DNA of 64,000 nucleotides from Okapia johnstoni (lineage: Eukaryota; Chordata; Mammalia; Artiodactyla; Giraffidae), in contig CM044310.1 of NCBI GenBank assembly GCA_024291935.2, positions 80,784,713-80,848,712 on the forward strand. Direction: 5' to 3'. The translations under genes were made by a program, and so were the position numbers. Of the stretch, positions 21,169 through 31,690 are shown piece by piece (position 1 is the stretch's first letter; every line of letters starts with the position of its first letter). The notes under the pieces are model-generated. The model had not been told where the DNA came from. It saw nothing but the letters and a program-made list of their open reading frames with translations, and made no database searches.

Positions 21169-22924
21169 GGGTCAGGGCTGAACAATTGGCTTGCACTGAG
21201 GCAAGGCTTATCGGTTGCAATGTCTGCCCCTACCTTGTGGAATGTGAAGACAGAATGGCAATAAATACACAGAACATCACCCTTTTGAAAGCTCTGGACT
21301 GGATCTTTGGCTCCCTGACATTTAGTTCTCAAAAACAGCACTGGCAAACAATCAAACATGCACACGGAAGACAAGAAAAGACTATCCACCAAAAATTCGG
21401 AGATAATTTACAGTTTTCCTGGAAGAATCTCTTTGGAGGTCATCTTGTCCAGCCCTGTGTCTCCAGGCAGATTGACCCTGGCTCCACCTTAGGATGATGG
21501 AAAACTTTCCTCTTCTCTACGTCTTGGACCCCATGACCCTCTGCAGGTCATGGGCGGGATAACCCATTATTCTGACAGCAAAGCCCTGGGGTTTGCTTTG
21601 GGGCTGTGAGCCTCAGCACCAGACCCTCAGAAGCTCCTCACCTGTGTCTCCCCTCCCTGACAAATGTCTCTTTATCAGTTGCCAACAATTAGCTTCTCAG
21701 AGCACCTCTGGCTTTATTTTCTCCCCATGAACATTATCTATTTGTCCAATTCATCCCAAAATAGCCTGGCCCAGCCATCCCATAATACCCCTATCCTGTG
21801 TCACTCAAAATGGGGGCCCAGCAGGAGCTCTGAGCCCTTCTTCCTGTCTTTTCTCTTCTTTAATAAGCAAACCCCGGGCTTCAGTCAATGCCTCTCCTCC
21901 AGATTCATGAGTTGGCTGCTTCTGCAGCAGCCCCAGATCCTGGCAGATAAATCTCCCCCAGATCTGTCAACACAGACAGAGGGGAATGGCTCAACCGGGT
22001 CTTCAGAGAAGTGACTGTAGAGACACCAGATTTATCACCCACCCTGTCCCTTAGGGCATCTCCTCCTTGACCTTCAGGATGAAGCAGGGCTAGTGTATGG
22101 TTTTTGCTGCCAGGAAAGGAGAAGCCAAAGGCGCTGCCTCCAGAAATGCCCTCCTGGCTTGTCCTTGGTGACAAGTGGAGAGTCTGGTCCTGGCGATGGG
22201 AGGTGAGGCCCCTTTAGCTCCCCAAGAAAGGAGCGGCTGTGCTGCTGGCCTTGCTGGGAACACGCCGCCACTGGAGGGAAACGTGCTGATTTCCAGCCCC
22301 GCTCTCCAGGGTCACTCTGGGTTAATTTTAGCTGCTTCCCTGCCCCTGGATGGGCCACACATTTTTCCTCCTTAGCCATGTCCAAGGCTCTCTTCTCATG
22401 CAGCCCCAGTGCCTGCCCAAGCAAAATTGAGACATGTGCTTATGACAGTGTGTTACCATGAAGACAGATCGCTCTCTCTCCAAGGTCAGAGCTCCCGCTG
22501 GCCAGGCTCTCTGGCAAACGATTCGTCAAACAGGGCAGCGGGCAGCCGGCAGTCAGCTCTAGGGCCCCTGGCCGGTCCACTCGTCAAAACCTTTCAGAGG
22601 ATTACTGTGCCCTGTAGAACTTTTCTCCTTCCGCAGTCTGTCTTTGTCTCCCCTGCCACTCCCGCACCCTCACCCAACACAGAGGGAGGAACTGGCACAA
22701 TGTCGGAAATTATGACAGAGACCCAGAAGGCAAAACAAATCCTTCTGCAGAAACTGGGAAATTTTTCTGTTATTTTGCAAGGCAAGAGATGTGGTCCCTT
22801 GTGAGGTTTAAAAAACAACAGCGAAGACATGGCCTGCTGTGCCTGTCCGTTTCCTTGTCTGGCTCACACACCTGTGAGCAAGCCTGCATCTTGTTCTCCG
22901 CCAACCACAGCCCAGTGCTGGCTT
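21169..22924. other. Unassigned non-coding sequence, partly CpG-bearing
   Basis: About 1.75 kb free of recognisable repeats. The part at 22460-22600 is CpG-richer (aaacgattcgtcaaacaggg, gccggtccactcgtc). 22590-22830 resembles the candidate regulatory blocks (gtcggaaattatgacagaga). ORFs at 21905-22424 minus and 22409-22804 plus have no domain. Confidence 0.4.
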
Positions 22925-23800
22925 TTGTTCATTTGTGAATTTATTCTTTTTTAAATGCCTCCTATTAGCCTGGCGCTGGGCATGTGGTTCCTATCCTCAT
23001 GAAGCTGGCTGTCTTGTAGAAGACAAGGCATGATAAAAAAAGTGAAAGAAATAAATGAGAAATAGTGGATTGAGAAAGTGTTCCAAAGGTTACTCTGGGA
23101 GGCAACCTCGAAATGGTGCCCAGTGATCCCTTGTGCTAATAGTCAGGCCCTGTTGTAAAGCTGTCCCCTCCAGGGTGGCCTGGGCCTAGTGACAATTCTG
23201 AGGAATGGGAGGTGGCAAAAGTGATGGGGTGTCACTTTGAAGATGATTAAAATAAATGACTTCTGTTGTGCTTGCCACCAATCTCTCTCTCCCACCCCTC
23301 ACTCTGATGGAAGGCAGCTGCCTGTATGGAGCCCTATCAGAGACCTATATGGTAGGAAACTATGGCTTCAATTCCCGAGACCTGTCAATGGCCTTGTGAG
23401 TGAGCCTGGAGGCGGCTTCTTCTCAGGTTGACCCTTGAGGTGACTGCAGCCTCAGTCAACACCTTGACTCCAACCTCTTAAGGACCCTGAGCCAGAGACC
23501 CGCCTGAGCTCAGTCAGACAGTGAGATATTGGATGTTGGTTGTGTTAAGCAACTAAGTTTTGTACAACAGTACTATCCAAGGAGTTTTTGAATAGAGATT
23601 TATAGAGGAAGGCCTATGGAAGTGGGGTGGCTGGGAAAGGTCCCTCTGAGGACACTGCGTTTAAGGAGAAGATTGAAGGATAGGTAGGACCAGAGGTACA
23701 GAGCGCCAGAAGAACAGCATTGCAGGCAAAGGGAATGGCACGTGCAAAGGCTCTTAGGCAGGAAAGGGCTTGGATTATTTTGAGTTGTGACTGAAAAGTC
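22925..23800 (-). mobile_element. L2 antisense relic split by an LTR-like element
   Basis: Left part 22925-23100 has ctggcgctgggcatgtggtt and cctcatgaagctggctgtct. Right part 23590-23800 has the antisense L2 signature ggcaaagggaatggcacgtg and caaaggctcttaggcagg. The gap is filled by the element at 23105-23585. Confidence 0.5.
23105..23585 (+). mobile_element. LTR-like ancient element (MaLR/ERVL type, tentative)
   Basis: Shows aggccctgttgtaaagctgt, gatggggtgtcactttgaag, gaggtgactgcagcctcagt, then ccctgagccagagacccgcc and a terminal gttaagcaactaagttttgt. The terminal block resembles that of the element at 14545-15092. Confidence 0.4.
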
Positions 23801-23849
23801 GATGCCTGGATATTAGGTTTGTCCCTTTATTTCCACTGTCTTTATTTCC

Positions 23850-24005
23850 CAACTCAGCCTTGAAAAGTGGGCATTATTATCCCATTTCTGGGAGAAACTG
23901 AGGCAGAGAGCCATTCTGTTACTAAGTTAAGGTCCCACAACTAGAAAGGGAGTGGGGCTTGGAGTCAAGCCCAAGTTTTCCTGAATCTCAAACTTACCTG
24001 TGTAT
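23850..24005 (-). mobile_element. MIR-type SINE relic
   Basis: Antisense MIR: gggcattattatcccatttc, gagaaactgaggcagagagc, then aggtcccacaactagaaagg. Confidence 0.6.
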
Positions 24006-24179
24006 ATGCTCATGTCTTAACACCACATGACGTCTTCCAGCTGTTTCTCAGAGAACCTCCCCAGCCCCCACGTTCTCCTACTGTGTTCCAGGAACACCTG
24101 GGCCCCTCATGATGTAGCTCACAGTTTGGAGGAGAGCTAGATGGGACAGTGAATGCTTTCCAGGGCTTTACTCTTGGTT

Positions 24180-24365
24180 CCTCATATAAACACTGCAGAT
24201 CAGCTGGGGTGGGGCAGGGTCATCCTTGTACTGATTTACAGACTGGAAAAGGGAAGCCCAGAGGGGATAACAGCCAGCATAGGGTACCTTGTTAGTGAGG
24301 GTGAGATGAGGTCTGGACCCCAGGGCTTCTGACTGCAATTCTCATGCTCTTTCCTCCACCCACAC
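24180..24365 (-). mobile_element. MIR-type SINE relic
   Basis: Antisense MIR: tttacagactggaaaaggga, then taccttgttagtgagggtga and ccccagggcttctgactgca. Confidence 0.5.
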
Positions 24366-24439
24366 AATCCTGATTCACTCAGGAGCCTCTGAGAAAGGGG
24401 TGGAATGCCTTTGATAATCAAGAGACACTTTTTATAGCC

Positions 24440-24715
24440 AGCTCTGCTGTCAAACTAGACTTGTATGCATCACAGTGGCTCAGACTGTGGTCCATATATA
24501 AATGACAATTCTCACGAAGCAATTGAATATGGAAAACTTCTGTATGATACAGAGAGGTCTTTAACTGTACAGTTTTCACCACTGGCTTCATTTATAATAA
24601 CTAGGCTTTCTGGTTCATTAATCCTAAGATCTCAAGGAAAAACCCAGACTCACAGGGCTGTGTGTCTCCCCAAATCGGCAATTTACCGCTTTGTGCCTAC
24701 CTAACTCCCACCACA
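24440..24715. promoter_or_regulatory. Weak candidate conserved non-coding element
   Basis: Repeat-free, AT-rich, with cacgaagcaattgaatatgg, tcatttataataactaggct and ggcaatttaccgctttgtg. Offered only because its texture matches the stronger blocks. Confidence 0.22.
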
Positions 24716-24957
24716 TTTGGGTCTTAATTTAAATGTGACTCCCCCAGAAAGGCCTGGCTTGAGGCCCAACCCCAGTTCAGGCTGTGCTCCCTCACAGTGC
24801 CTCGCCCATCTCCTGCTCAGCTCTGTCTACTTGCTCAATAGACATTAACTTGGAGTCCATTCATCCAATGTGTATCTCCTTCACTCAACATAAGCCTCAC
24901 ACAGTGTGCTCAGAGTTTACTGTTGAATCTCAGTCTAGCACAGTGCTTGGGACACAG

Positions 24958-25696
24958 CTCAGTTCAGTTCAGTTGCTCAGTCCTGTCCGACTCTTTGCGA
25001 CCCCATGAACCACAGCATGCCAGGCCTCCCTGTCCATCACCAACTCCCTGAGTCCACCCAAACTCATGTCCATTGAGTCGGTGATGCCATCCAGCCATCT
25101 CATCCTCTGTTGTCCCTTCTGTCCTGCCCTCAATCCTTCCCAGCATCAGGGTCTTTTCCAGTGAGTCAACTCTTCGCATCAGGTGGCCAAAGTATTGGAG
25201 TTTCAGCTTCAACATCAGTCCTTCCAACGAACACCCAGGACTGATCTCCTTTAGGATGGACTGGTTGGATCTCCTTGCAGTCCAAGGGACTCTCAAGAGT
25301 CTTCTCTAACACCACACTTCAAAAGCATCAATTCTTCGGCACTCAGCTTTCTTCATAGTCCAACTCTCACATCCATACATGACCACTGGAAAAATCATAG
25401 CCTTGACTAGACGGATCTTTGTTGGCAAAGTAATGTCTCTGCTTTTTAATATGCTATCTAGGTTGGTCATAACTTTCCTTCCAAGGAGTAAGTGTCTTTT
25501 AATTTCATGGCTGCAACCGCCATCTGCAGTGATTTTGGAGCCCCCAAAATAAAGTTTGACATTGTTTCCACTGTTTCCCCATCTATTTCCCATGAAGTGA
25601 TGGGACCAGATGCCATGATCTTAGTTTTCTGAATGTTGAGCTTTAAGCCAACTTTTCCACTCTCCACTTTCACTTTCGTCAAGAGGCTTTTTAGTT
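24958..25696 (-). mobile_element. 5'-truncated BovB LINE with TSD
   Basis: About 740 bp of the 3' end of the RTE-clade LINE BovB. A perfect 12-bp target-site duplication, cttgggacacag, lies at 24946-24957 and 25697-25708. The element ends on the left with the cagttcagttcagttgctca tail shared with Bov-tA SINEs, which borrow BovB's machinery. The longest BovB copy in the window. Confidence 0.97.
24964..25696 (-). pseudogene. BovB reverse transcriptase, C-terminal remnant
   Basis: This is the C-terminal end of the polyprotein that carries the BovB endonuclease and reverse transcriptase, whose normal role is target-primed reverse transcription of LINE and SINE RNA. Only the region after the polymerase core remains. 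Readable blocks in order are KLNIQKTKIMASGPITSW, SKITADGGCSHEIKR, FPVVMYGCESWT, SNQSILKEIS and [12 protein letters not shown]. The frame shifts within 25545-25570, where the upstream frame reads FILGAPKSL and the downstream frame takes over at SKITADG. A TGG-to-TAG change after AFEVWC, near 25304, stops the second segment. The endonuclease, the polymerase core and any promoter are missing because of 5' truncation. It cannot make a functional protein. Confidence 0.93.
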
Positions 25697-25747
25697 CTTG
25701 GGACACAGTAGGAACCCTCTAAGTTTTGTTAAGTTAAAATAGTGCCA

Positions 25748-25965
25748 TTGGGACTTCTCTCGTCATTCAGTGGTTAAGAATCTGCCTTCCAATGCGGGGA
25801 TGAGGTTCGATCTCTGGTCAGAGAACTAAGATTCCATATGCTCTGGGGCAACTGAGCCTTTGCTCTGCAACTGCTGAGCCTGCATGCCATGATTAAGACC
25901 TGATGCAGCCAAAAAAATAAATATTAAAAAATTATTAAAAATAAATAAAATGGTGGTGTTGACTC
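25748..25965 (+). mobile_element. CHR-type tRNA-Glu SINE
   Basis: Shows gggacttctctcgtcattca, gtggttaagaatctgccttc, GGTTCGATCTC and ggtcagagaactaagattcc, then an AT-rich tail aaaaaaataaatattaaaaa. CHR SINEs are shared by whales, hippos and ruminants and predate Bov-tA. Confidence 0.85.
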
Positions 25966-26017
25966 ATCACAAACACTGTGGGGCAAATTGCTGAATTGTG
26001 AGCACGAGAAGGGTATT

Positions 26018-26155
26018 AATTTATAATATGAAAATTATAATAGTAATTATAATATAAAATTTATAATAGTAATATTTTTGAGTGCTTTATAGAGTGTGTG
26101 TAAGTATTTCAAGGGTAGTTAGTTTAGTTTAGTTAGTTTAAGTAGTTTCAAAGAG
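26018..26155. repeat. AT-rich low-complexity tract
   Basis: Repeated ttataata/attataat units up to 26080, then a tagttagtttagtttagtta tract at 26115-26150. Confidence 0.7.
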
Positions 26156-26446
26156 TAACTTAGATACAGTCTGTACACATACATTCTCATTTGCAAGTGA
26201 TAAGGTGACAAAGTTGTCTTAGTTTGTCTGGGACTGTCTTATTTCTAAAACTGGAAGTCCAGCATCCTAGGGATCCCCCCAGGCTTGGGCAAAATGAAAT
26301 CAATGGTTATCCTAGCAGAGAAGGGGAGGCAATGTGGACTTTGGCCAAAAAGAAAAAAATAGAATTAATAAGAGAGGAGAGAGGAGGGAGAGATAAAATC
26401 TGCAGTGAGTCTAGAAACAGTGAATCTTGTTTGCATTTGTCAGGTT
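26156..26446. other. Unassigned non-coding sequence
   Basis: No gene; purine-rich stretch at about 26368-26395. Confidence 0.4.
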
Positions 26447-26467
26447 TGTGTGTGTGTGTGTGTGTGT
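26447..26467. repeat. (TG)n microsatellite, short
   Basis: About ten uninterrupted TG units. Confidence 0.95.
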
Positions 26468-27907
26468 AGAGGAGGTGGTAAACTGATTAGTTAGCAGCTA
26501 GAAAAGAGGTCAGGTTGTGTACCTTGTCCTTGAGAAGAATAGAGAAGGATATTAAAGAAGACAATTTTAATTGTGTATGCTTCTGTGGAAAGCTTGTACA
26601 GCGGATGTGGCGGGTGCTCAGGTCATGTCAGCTGGGTCCTCCCAGCACACCAGCCCCTAAGCTAGGCCAGCTCTGCACCACTTCCCTTAGCAGAACTACT
26701 CAGGAACCTGTGGGAACACTACAGTGCAGCCAAACCCCAGGCTTTGGGGACCTAGCACTGGGGAGACTTTAGTTCCAAAACGAGAGAGAGGAATTGGCAG
26801 CTAGGGAGGCAGAGTGTTCATTTTCCCTGTGTTTCAAGTGAAGAGCTCCAGTTCTCAGTGATCTGTCCCACGTAAATGTCACTTTGGGTCATCAGAGCAT
26901 TCGTAGACACTCAGTTGTCATTTCTGGTACCCATGGTCCCTTAGTGAAGTTCAGTGCCACGGCACCGGCAGGTGAGGGCTACATGACTGGGTGCAAATTC
27001 TAGGGGCTTGTAACCCTTGGCTGCAGAAACACTCCGTCTTCTTAGGCAACAGATAATGAAGTGCGAAAACGAATTTCTCAAGGACTTGAAGACACATTCT
27101 GGGTCCTGAAGGATGAGGGGGATTTCTAGTTGTAACAAAAAGTGATCCCATGTCTGTGTGGCTCTCAGGGGCACCCATGAGATGAGGGAGAATGTTTGGT
27201 GTGTGAGGCAGGGTGTGGGCAGGAAGACTGGGGTCTCCATTCTTGACAGGGACCGGTCTCTCATGTATTTGTTTGCTTATTAAAATCTATTCCCTTTTTC
27301 ATTCTTTTACGCATTCTTTCATTTCTATCCGTTCATTGGTTTTCTCATGAATTCCTTTATTCTTATGTATTCATGGGTTCACTTACTTCTTTATCAGTGC
27401 CCATTCCCCTCCCCAACCCCCATTCTTATGTTTTTTCTGAACTTACTATGTTGTCAGAGATGTACTGAGTTTTCTAGGCCAGAAGGGATCCCTGCCTCAG
27501 GGAGCCTCCCTTTCCACTGGAGTGGCCAATCCTTCCCCCATAGTCCACAATCCAAGGCCTCAGGCTGAGCTACCATGGCAAGCCTTGGATGACGCCTGTT
27601 TTACTGCATCTTTGTGAAGAACTGGATGCTCGGAGTCACTGAGAGGTTCAGTAGAGTCCATGGGCCTTTTGGTGATGCCTTTAGGGACTGGACACCTCTG
27701 GGTGACCAATAAGATGGTTTTGGCCTCAAAGTATATTTTCTCTGGGTTGATGCACGGAAGGCCAGGTCCCCGTTTCTTGGTATGGTTGGCCAGGTTTACA
27801 AGGCAGTGACAGAGGCACATAGGATCTGATTATATGGGCCACTCAGTTCTTTCTTTCTTGTCTACACAACCTCAAGAATCTAGAGGTCCAGAGATAGGCT
27901 TTTACTT
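26468..27907. other. Unassigned non-coding sequence
   Basis: About 1.4 kb with no recognised gene or young repeat. A T-rich part at about 27262-27400 contains cattcttt/ttcattgg units. ORFs at 26941-27264 and 27560-27820 minus show no domain. Confidence 0.45.
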
Positions 27908-28170
27908 CTTCTTTTTTAAATTAGAGTATAGATGCTTTACAATGTTCTGTTACTTTCTACCGTACAGCAAAGTGAATCAGTCACGTATACACACATACCC
28001 CCCTTTTTTTGGGATTTCCTTCCCATTTAGGTCACCACAGAGCATTCAGTAGAGTTCCCTGTGCTATACAATCAGTTCTCATTAGTTACTTATTTTATAC
28101 ATATTAGTGTATATATGTCAATCCCAATCTCCCAATCCATCCCACTTCCCAGATTTTATTTATGTCTCAA
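27908..28170 (-). mobile_element. L1 LINE 3' fragment, ruminant type
   Basis: Antisense L1 tail: aattagagtatagatgcttt, tacagcaaagtgaatcagtc, gttccctgtgctatacaatc, then tcaatcccaatctcccaatc. Truncated, without coding sequence. Confidence 0.75.
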
Positions 28171-28370
28171 AATACCTATAGAAAACCAAGCCAAGTAGGG
28201 GTTCAGGAACCAGGCAACAAAATTCCCAGGAAGGCTGTCCAAGGTCAGATGTCCTGTCTTTCTAAGCCCTGTTGAGCACTCAGCCCCGTGCTGGGAATCA
28301 CATGGGACCCAAGAGGGAAGAGACAACTCAGTCTGTGCTTTTGAAAGATGCCAGAAAAAAAAAACATGGA
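28171..28370. other. Unassigned sequence with A-run
   Basis: Short spacer ending in gccagaaaaaaaaaacatgg, which is part of the next SINE's target-site duplication. Confidence 0.4.
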
Positions 28371-28580
28371 GCTTTCCTGGTGGCTCAGAGGTAAAGAATC
28401 TGCCTGCAGTGCAGGAGATGCAAGAGATGAGGGTTCTATCCTCAGGTCGGGAAGATCCCCTGGAGGAGGAAATGGCAACCCACTCCAGTATTCTTGCCTG
28501 GGAAATCCCATGGACAGAGAAAACTGGTGGGCTACAATCCATAGGGTCGCAAAGAGTCAGACTTGACTGAGCAACTGAGC
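28371..28580 (+). mobile_element. Bov-tA type SINE with imperfect TSD
   Basis: Head gctttcctggtggctcagag, tail ttgactgagcaactgagc. Flanks cagaaaaaaaaaacatgg at the left and cagaaaaaaacagg at the right are an approximate duplication differing in the A run. Confidence 0.95.
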
Positions 28581-28607
28581 ACAGAAAAAAACAGGAAACC
28601 CCAAAAT

Positions 28608-28790
28608 AACCAACACTTGTATACCATTTACAAACAGTTTGTACACGGCTCTGCTCATCTGCTGCTCACCTGGGCTGTGCGAGGAGGTGGGGTGTTATTG
28701 CTCTCATTTTACACTTGAAAAGGGTGCTGGAATTGTCCACAGACAGCAGAGACAGACAGTGCAGTCGCAATTTGAACCGGTATCTGTTTT
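28608..28790 (-). mobile_element. MIR-type SINE relic
   Basis: Antisense MIR with aggtggggtgttattgctct, cattttacacttgaaaaggg, then a gtccacagacagcagagaca stretch. Confidence 0.5.
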
Positions 28791-29079
28791 GTTCCATATC
28801 ACACATCTGCACCATGAACCCGCACCACAGCATATAACCCGTGAGAGCTGAGGGGCGGCCTCCTTAGATGCAGGGAGAGGTCACTGCCATGACGTGTGGT
28901 CGGAGGGTTTGGGATTTCCTTTGGATTGAGTCAGAACTAGGCATGAATTTACCCTTGTTTTTACTTTCTATCTCCTTAATATATCAGGGGGTGGGTTTTA
29001 CCTGCTAGCTCTCACCTCTGCCTGGGGAATGGGAAACATAGCTTTTATTCCTCAGTAATATTAAGACTTCGGCATGAGA
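28791..29079. other. Unassigned non-coding sequence
   Basis: No gene or repeat recognised; acgtgtggtcggagg is the only CpG-bearing part. Confidence 0.4.
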
Positions 29080-29560
29080 CCTGAATGGCTCAGTGAATTT
29101 AATCATTCAACAAGCAGCTTTGCCTAAGAGCAGAAATAAGAACTGACGCAGAGTCCTCTCTATGGGTAAATATAATTAGCCTGGCTATTATGCTCCAAAT
29201 CCTCCCTAAGCCCCTACGCTCAGGTGGCAAAGGGAACCTGCTGGCTTTTGGTGACTCTTAAAACCAAGAACCTTTGCTGGGGCTGCAGTAATTTGATTTA
29301 TCTCAGAAACAAGCCAATGTTACAAGGCTGGGTTTGCAATTTCAATATGCAGAGATTAATTTACATGTAGAGCTAATTAAGCAACTGAAACACCCACTAA
29401 TTGATTATTACATGAACAAGAACACATCAATTTGGAGAAATACACTCTATAAGGTTGTACAATATTTGCAAACTTAATTGCCAAGTGGAAATTCCTCTTC
29501 TAGTTGCTGATAAATTTAACCAATTAACCTTTGCTGGTATGGTCCTTAATTCTTGGAGTC
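29080..29560. promoter_or_regulatory. Strong candidate conserved non-coding element
   Basis: About 480 bp free of repeats, with many TAAT/ATTA and related cores: gaatttaatcattcaacaag, gcagagattaatttacatgt, agagctaattaagcaactga, cactaattgattattacatg, caaacttaattgccaagtgg. No ORF is maintained. One of the densest homeodomain-motif clusters in the window. Enhancer role is inference. Confidence 0.4.
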
Positions 29561-29737
29561 CAGCGGCACTCATCAGGAAAGCTTCAGTCTCTGCTTTTTC
29601 AAGCTCAAAGTCAGAAAAGTCAGTGGCTCTGGGCTGGTTTCGGTACTTGGCACAGGCCTGGTTCATAGTAAGAGCTCACAGTAAGTGCTGTGAATAAGGG
29701 CCCAAAGAGTCTACAGCAATTATTTCCCTTTTATTTT

Positions 29738-30012
29738 TTTTAACATTGATTTATTTAGTTTTGACCGTACTGGGTCTTTGTTGTTGCACACCGACTTTCT
29801 CTAGTTGTGGTGAGCCAGGGCTACTCTCTAGCTGTGGTACATGGGCTTCTCATTGAGGTGGCTTCTCTTGTAATAAACAGGCTCCAGAGTGCACGGGCTT
29901 CACGGTCTTAGCTGCTCTGTAGTGCGTGGGATTTTCCTGGATCAGGGATGGAACTCATGTTCCCTGCATTGGCAGGTGGATTCTTAACCACTGGACCACC
30001 ATGGAAGTCCCC
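29738..30012 (-). mobile_element. CHR-type tRNA-Glu SINE, long form
   Basis: Antisense layout: ttgatttatttagttttgac, actgggtctttgttgttgca, tttctctagttgtggtgagc, then attcttaaccactggaccac and catggaagtcc at the tRNA-like end. Confidence 0.9.
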
Positions 30013-30769
30013 CCATTTATTTTTTATTATGAGAATTATTCTAGATCATCCTTCTGGAAAGCATATTAATATAATCTTTTCCCGACTCAACCCTTTTACA
30101 AAAGCTACATGGCATTCACAGAAGCCTATAACTAATCCAGTCACAAAGTTAGCAGGGGGTGGATTTTGGCCTTGAACTCAGGCCTTCTGACCCCAGGTTC
30201 AGTGTTTGTTTTTTTTTTTCTCTCTCTCTCTATTTCAAGCCCTTTCTTGTGTCCCAGTGACTAAAACTGACTGTCTGCAGGGCTGGCATAAAATAGTCAC
30301 TGGAAGGCCATGACATAATGGGTCCAAAGGACTCCAGCTTCAAAGTCTCACTCCCACTGATTTGACACAGGGCTGGATCCCATCTTAGAGAATGATCCCT
30401 ATGATTGAAGGAGGGGTTGGATCTTTAAGTCCTGTGTCAAAGTGCAAAAACCTCTTAAAAGAGTTGCCATCAACCTCTCCCAGTCACTATAGCCCTAGCA
30501 AATGTGCCCATGCCAGATAGATTCACTTTTTAGATGGAGTCACAGGCTACGAGGATCCATAGGTACAGGATGTGGGACAAATACATCTTAACAGGTCAGA
30601 TAGATGGCATAACTGTCTGGGTCTGTGGCCCAGAAAATAATGATCCTGATGGAGTGGGGGTCCTGAGTTGCTAGAGTCCCCAGAAGGACACTAGTACATT
30701 CAAGATTTTGAGGCAAAAAGGGTAAAGATTATGGGCAAATGGACAAGGAAAAGATGTGCATTTACTCCT
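30013..30769. other. Unassigned non-coding sequence
   Basis: Contains a T/TC-rich stretch at about 30205-30235; nothing else recognised. Confidence 0.45.
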
Positions 30770-30930
30770 CATGTGGTTGTTGAGAAAGCCGTGCAATGCC
30801 TCCAGGCCACTGTTTCCTCATCTGCAAAATGGGAGTCAGGAGACTGCTCTTTCAGATGTGTGTAAGGCTTACATGAGCCAACACTAGAAAGCTCTTAGCA
30901 CAGTGCCAGACACTCAGGGATTGGAGGGCA
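30770..30930 (+). mobile_element. MIR-type SINE relic
   Basis: Sense MIR: ccactgtttcctcatctgca, aaatgggagtcaggagactg, then tcttagcacagtgccagaca. Confidence 0.6.
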
Positions 30931-30967
30931 TCTGGGGCTCTTCCTACAATTGTTCTGGGCAGCTTAT

Positions 30968-31126
30968 TCCCTTAGCACTGGACAGACTCAGAAGGCCTGT
31001 GTTCTAGTCCCAGATCATCTACCAACTCACTGAGGGCCCTGTGTCAATACTCTCCTCCTTCAGCTCTCACTCTCTCCTCTACAAAACAAGGCAGTAGAAC
31101 TGGAGGATTTCTAAGGGCCTCTCTAG
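30968..31126 (+). mobile_element. MIR-type SINE relic cut by BovB
   Basis: Sense MIR: gactcagaaggcctgtgttc, tagtcccagatcatctacca, then ctctacaaaacaaggcagta. The BovB at 31130 follows directly. Confidence 0.5.
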
Positions 31127-31129
31127 CTC

Positions 31130-31506
31130 AATTTAGTTCAGTCACTCAGTCATGTCTGACTCTTCGTGGACTGCAGCATGCCAGTCTTCCCTATCTATCA
31201 CCAACTCCCAGAGCTTGCTCAAACTCATGTCCATTGAGTCGGTGATGCCATCCAACCATCTCATCCTCTGTTGCCCCCCTTCTCCTCCTGTCTTCAACCT
31301 TTCCCAGCATCAGGGTCTTTTCCAATGAGTCAGTTCTTTGTATCAGGTGGCCAAAGTATTGGAGTTTCAGCTTTAGCATCAGTCCTTCCAATGAGTATTC
31401 AGGACTGATTTCCTTTAGGATTGACTGGTTTGATCTTCTTGCTGTCCAAGGGACTCTCAAGAGTCTTCTCCAACACCACAGTTCAAAAACATTAATTTGT
31501 TGGTGC
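31130..31506 (-). mobile_element. 5'-truncated BovB LINE
   Basis: Tail at the left (tttagttcagtcactcagtc), then the reverse of the reverse transcriptase C-terminus. A reading stretch of 89 codons at 31191-31460 contains SNQSILKEIS and [10 protein letters not shown], without the upstream domain. Flanks ctctagctcaattta and ctctatagctaattta are an imperfect duplication. Confidence 0.95.
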
Positions 31507-31521
31507 TCTATAGCTAATTTA

Positions 31522-31690
31522 TTCCTTTATTGATTTGCTTGGTGACTATGTCTTGAGAGCACACTGTATGCCAGACACAGTGCTAGGCAGTGGGGATATA
31601 GCTTGGAGAGACAACGTCTCTGCTCTAAGGGAGCTCATGTTCCAGTGAAAGAAAGAGACAGAAAACAGGTATGTGAGATAATTTTAGATA
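31522..31690 (-). mobile_element. L2 antisense fragment
   Basis: Shows cactgtatgccagacacagt, gctaggcagtggggatatag, then aagggagctcatgttccagt. Confidence 0.5.

Larger units (their letters stand above)
24720..25740 (+). mobile_element. L2 LINE 3' end, split by BovB
   Basis: Left part carries aaatgtgactcccccagaaa and tctagcacagtgcttgggac. After the BovB, taggaaccctctaagttttg resumes the same motif. The original target was the L2 terminus equivalent to 'cacagtgcctggcacatagtagg'. Confidence 0.6.

Noticed and set aside
20877..21497. Plus-strand ORF of 206 codons
   Set aside because: It is largely a dimeric Bov-tA SINE (flanked by tcatgtctctg on both sides), a non-coding RNA-derived element.
22409..22804. 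Plus-strand ORF of 131 codons in a CpG-bearing region
   Set aside because: No domain; the minus strand and other frames are open too. The DNA itself may be regulatory, but coding is unsupported.
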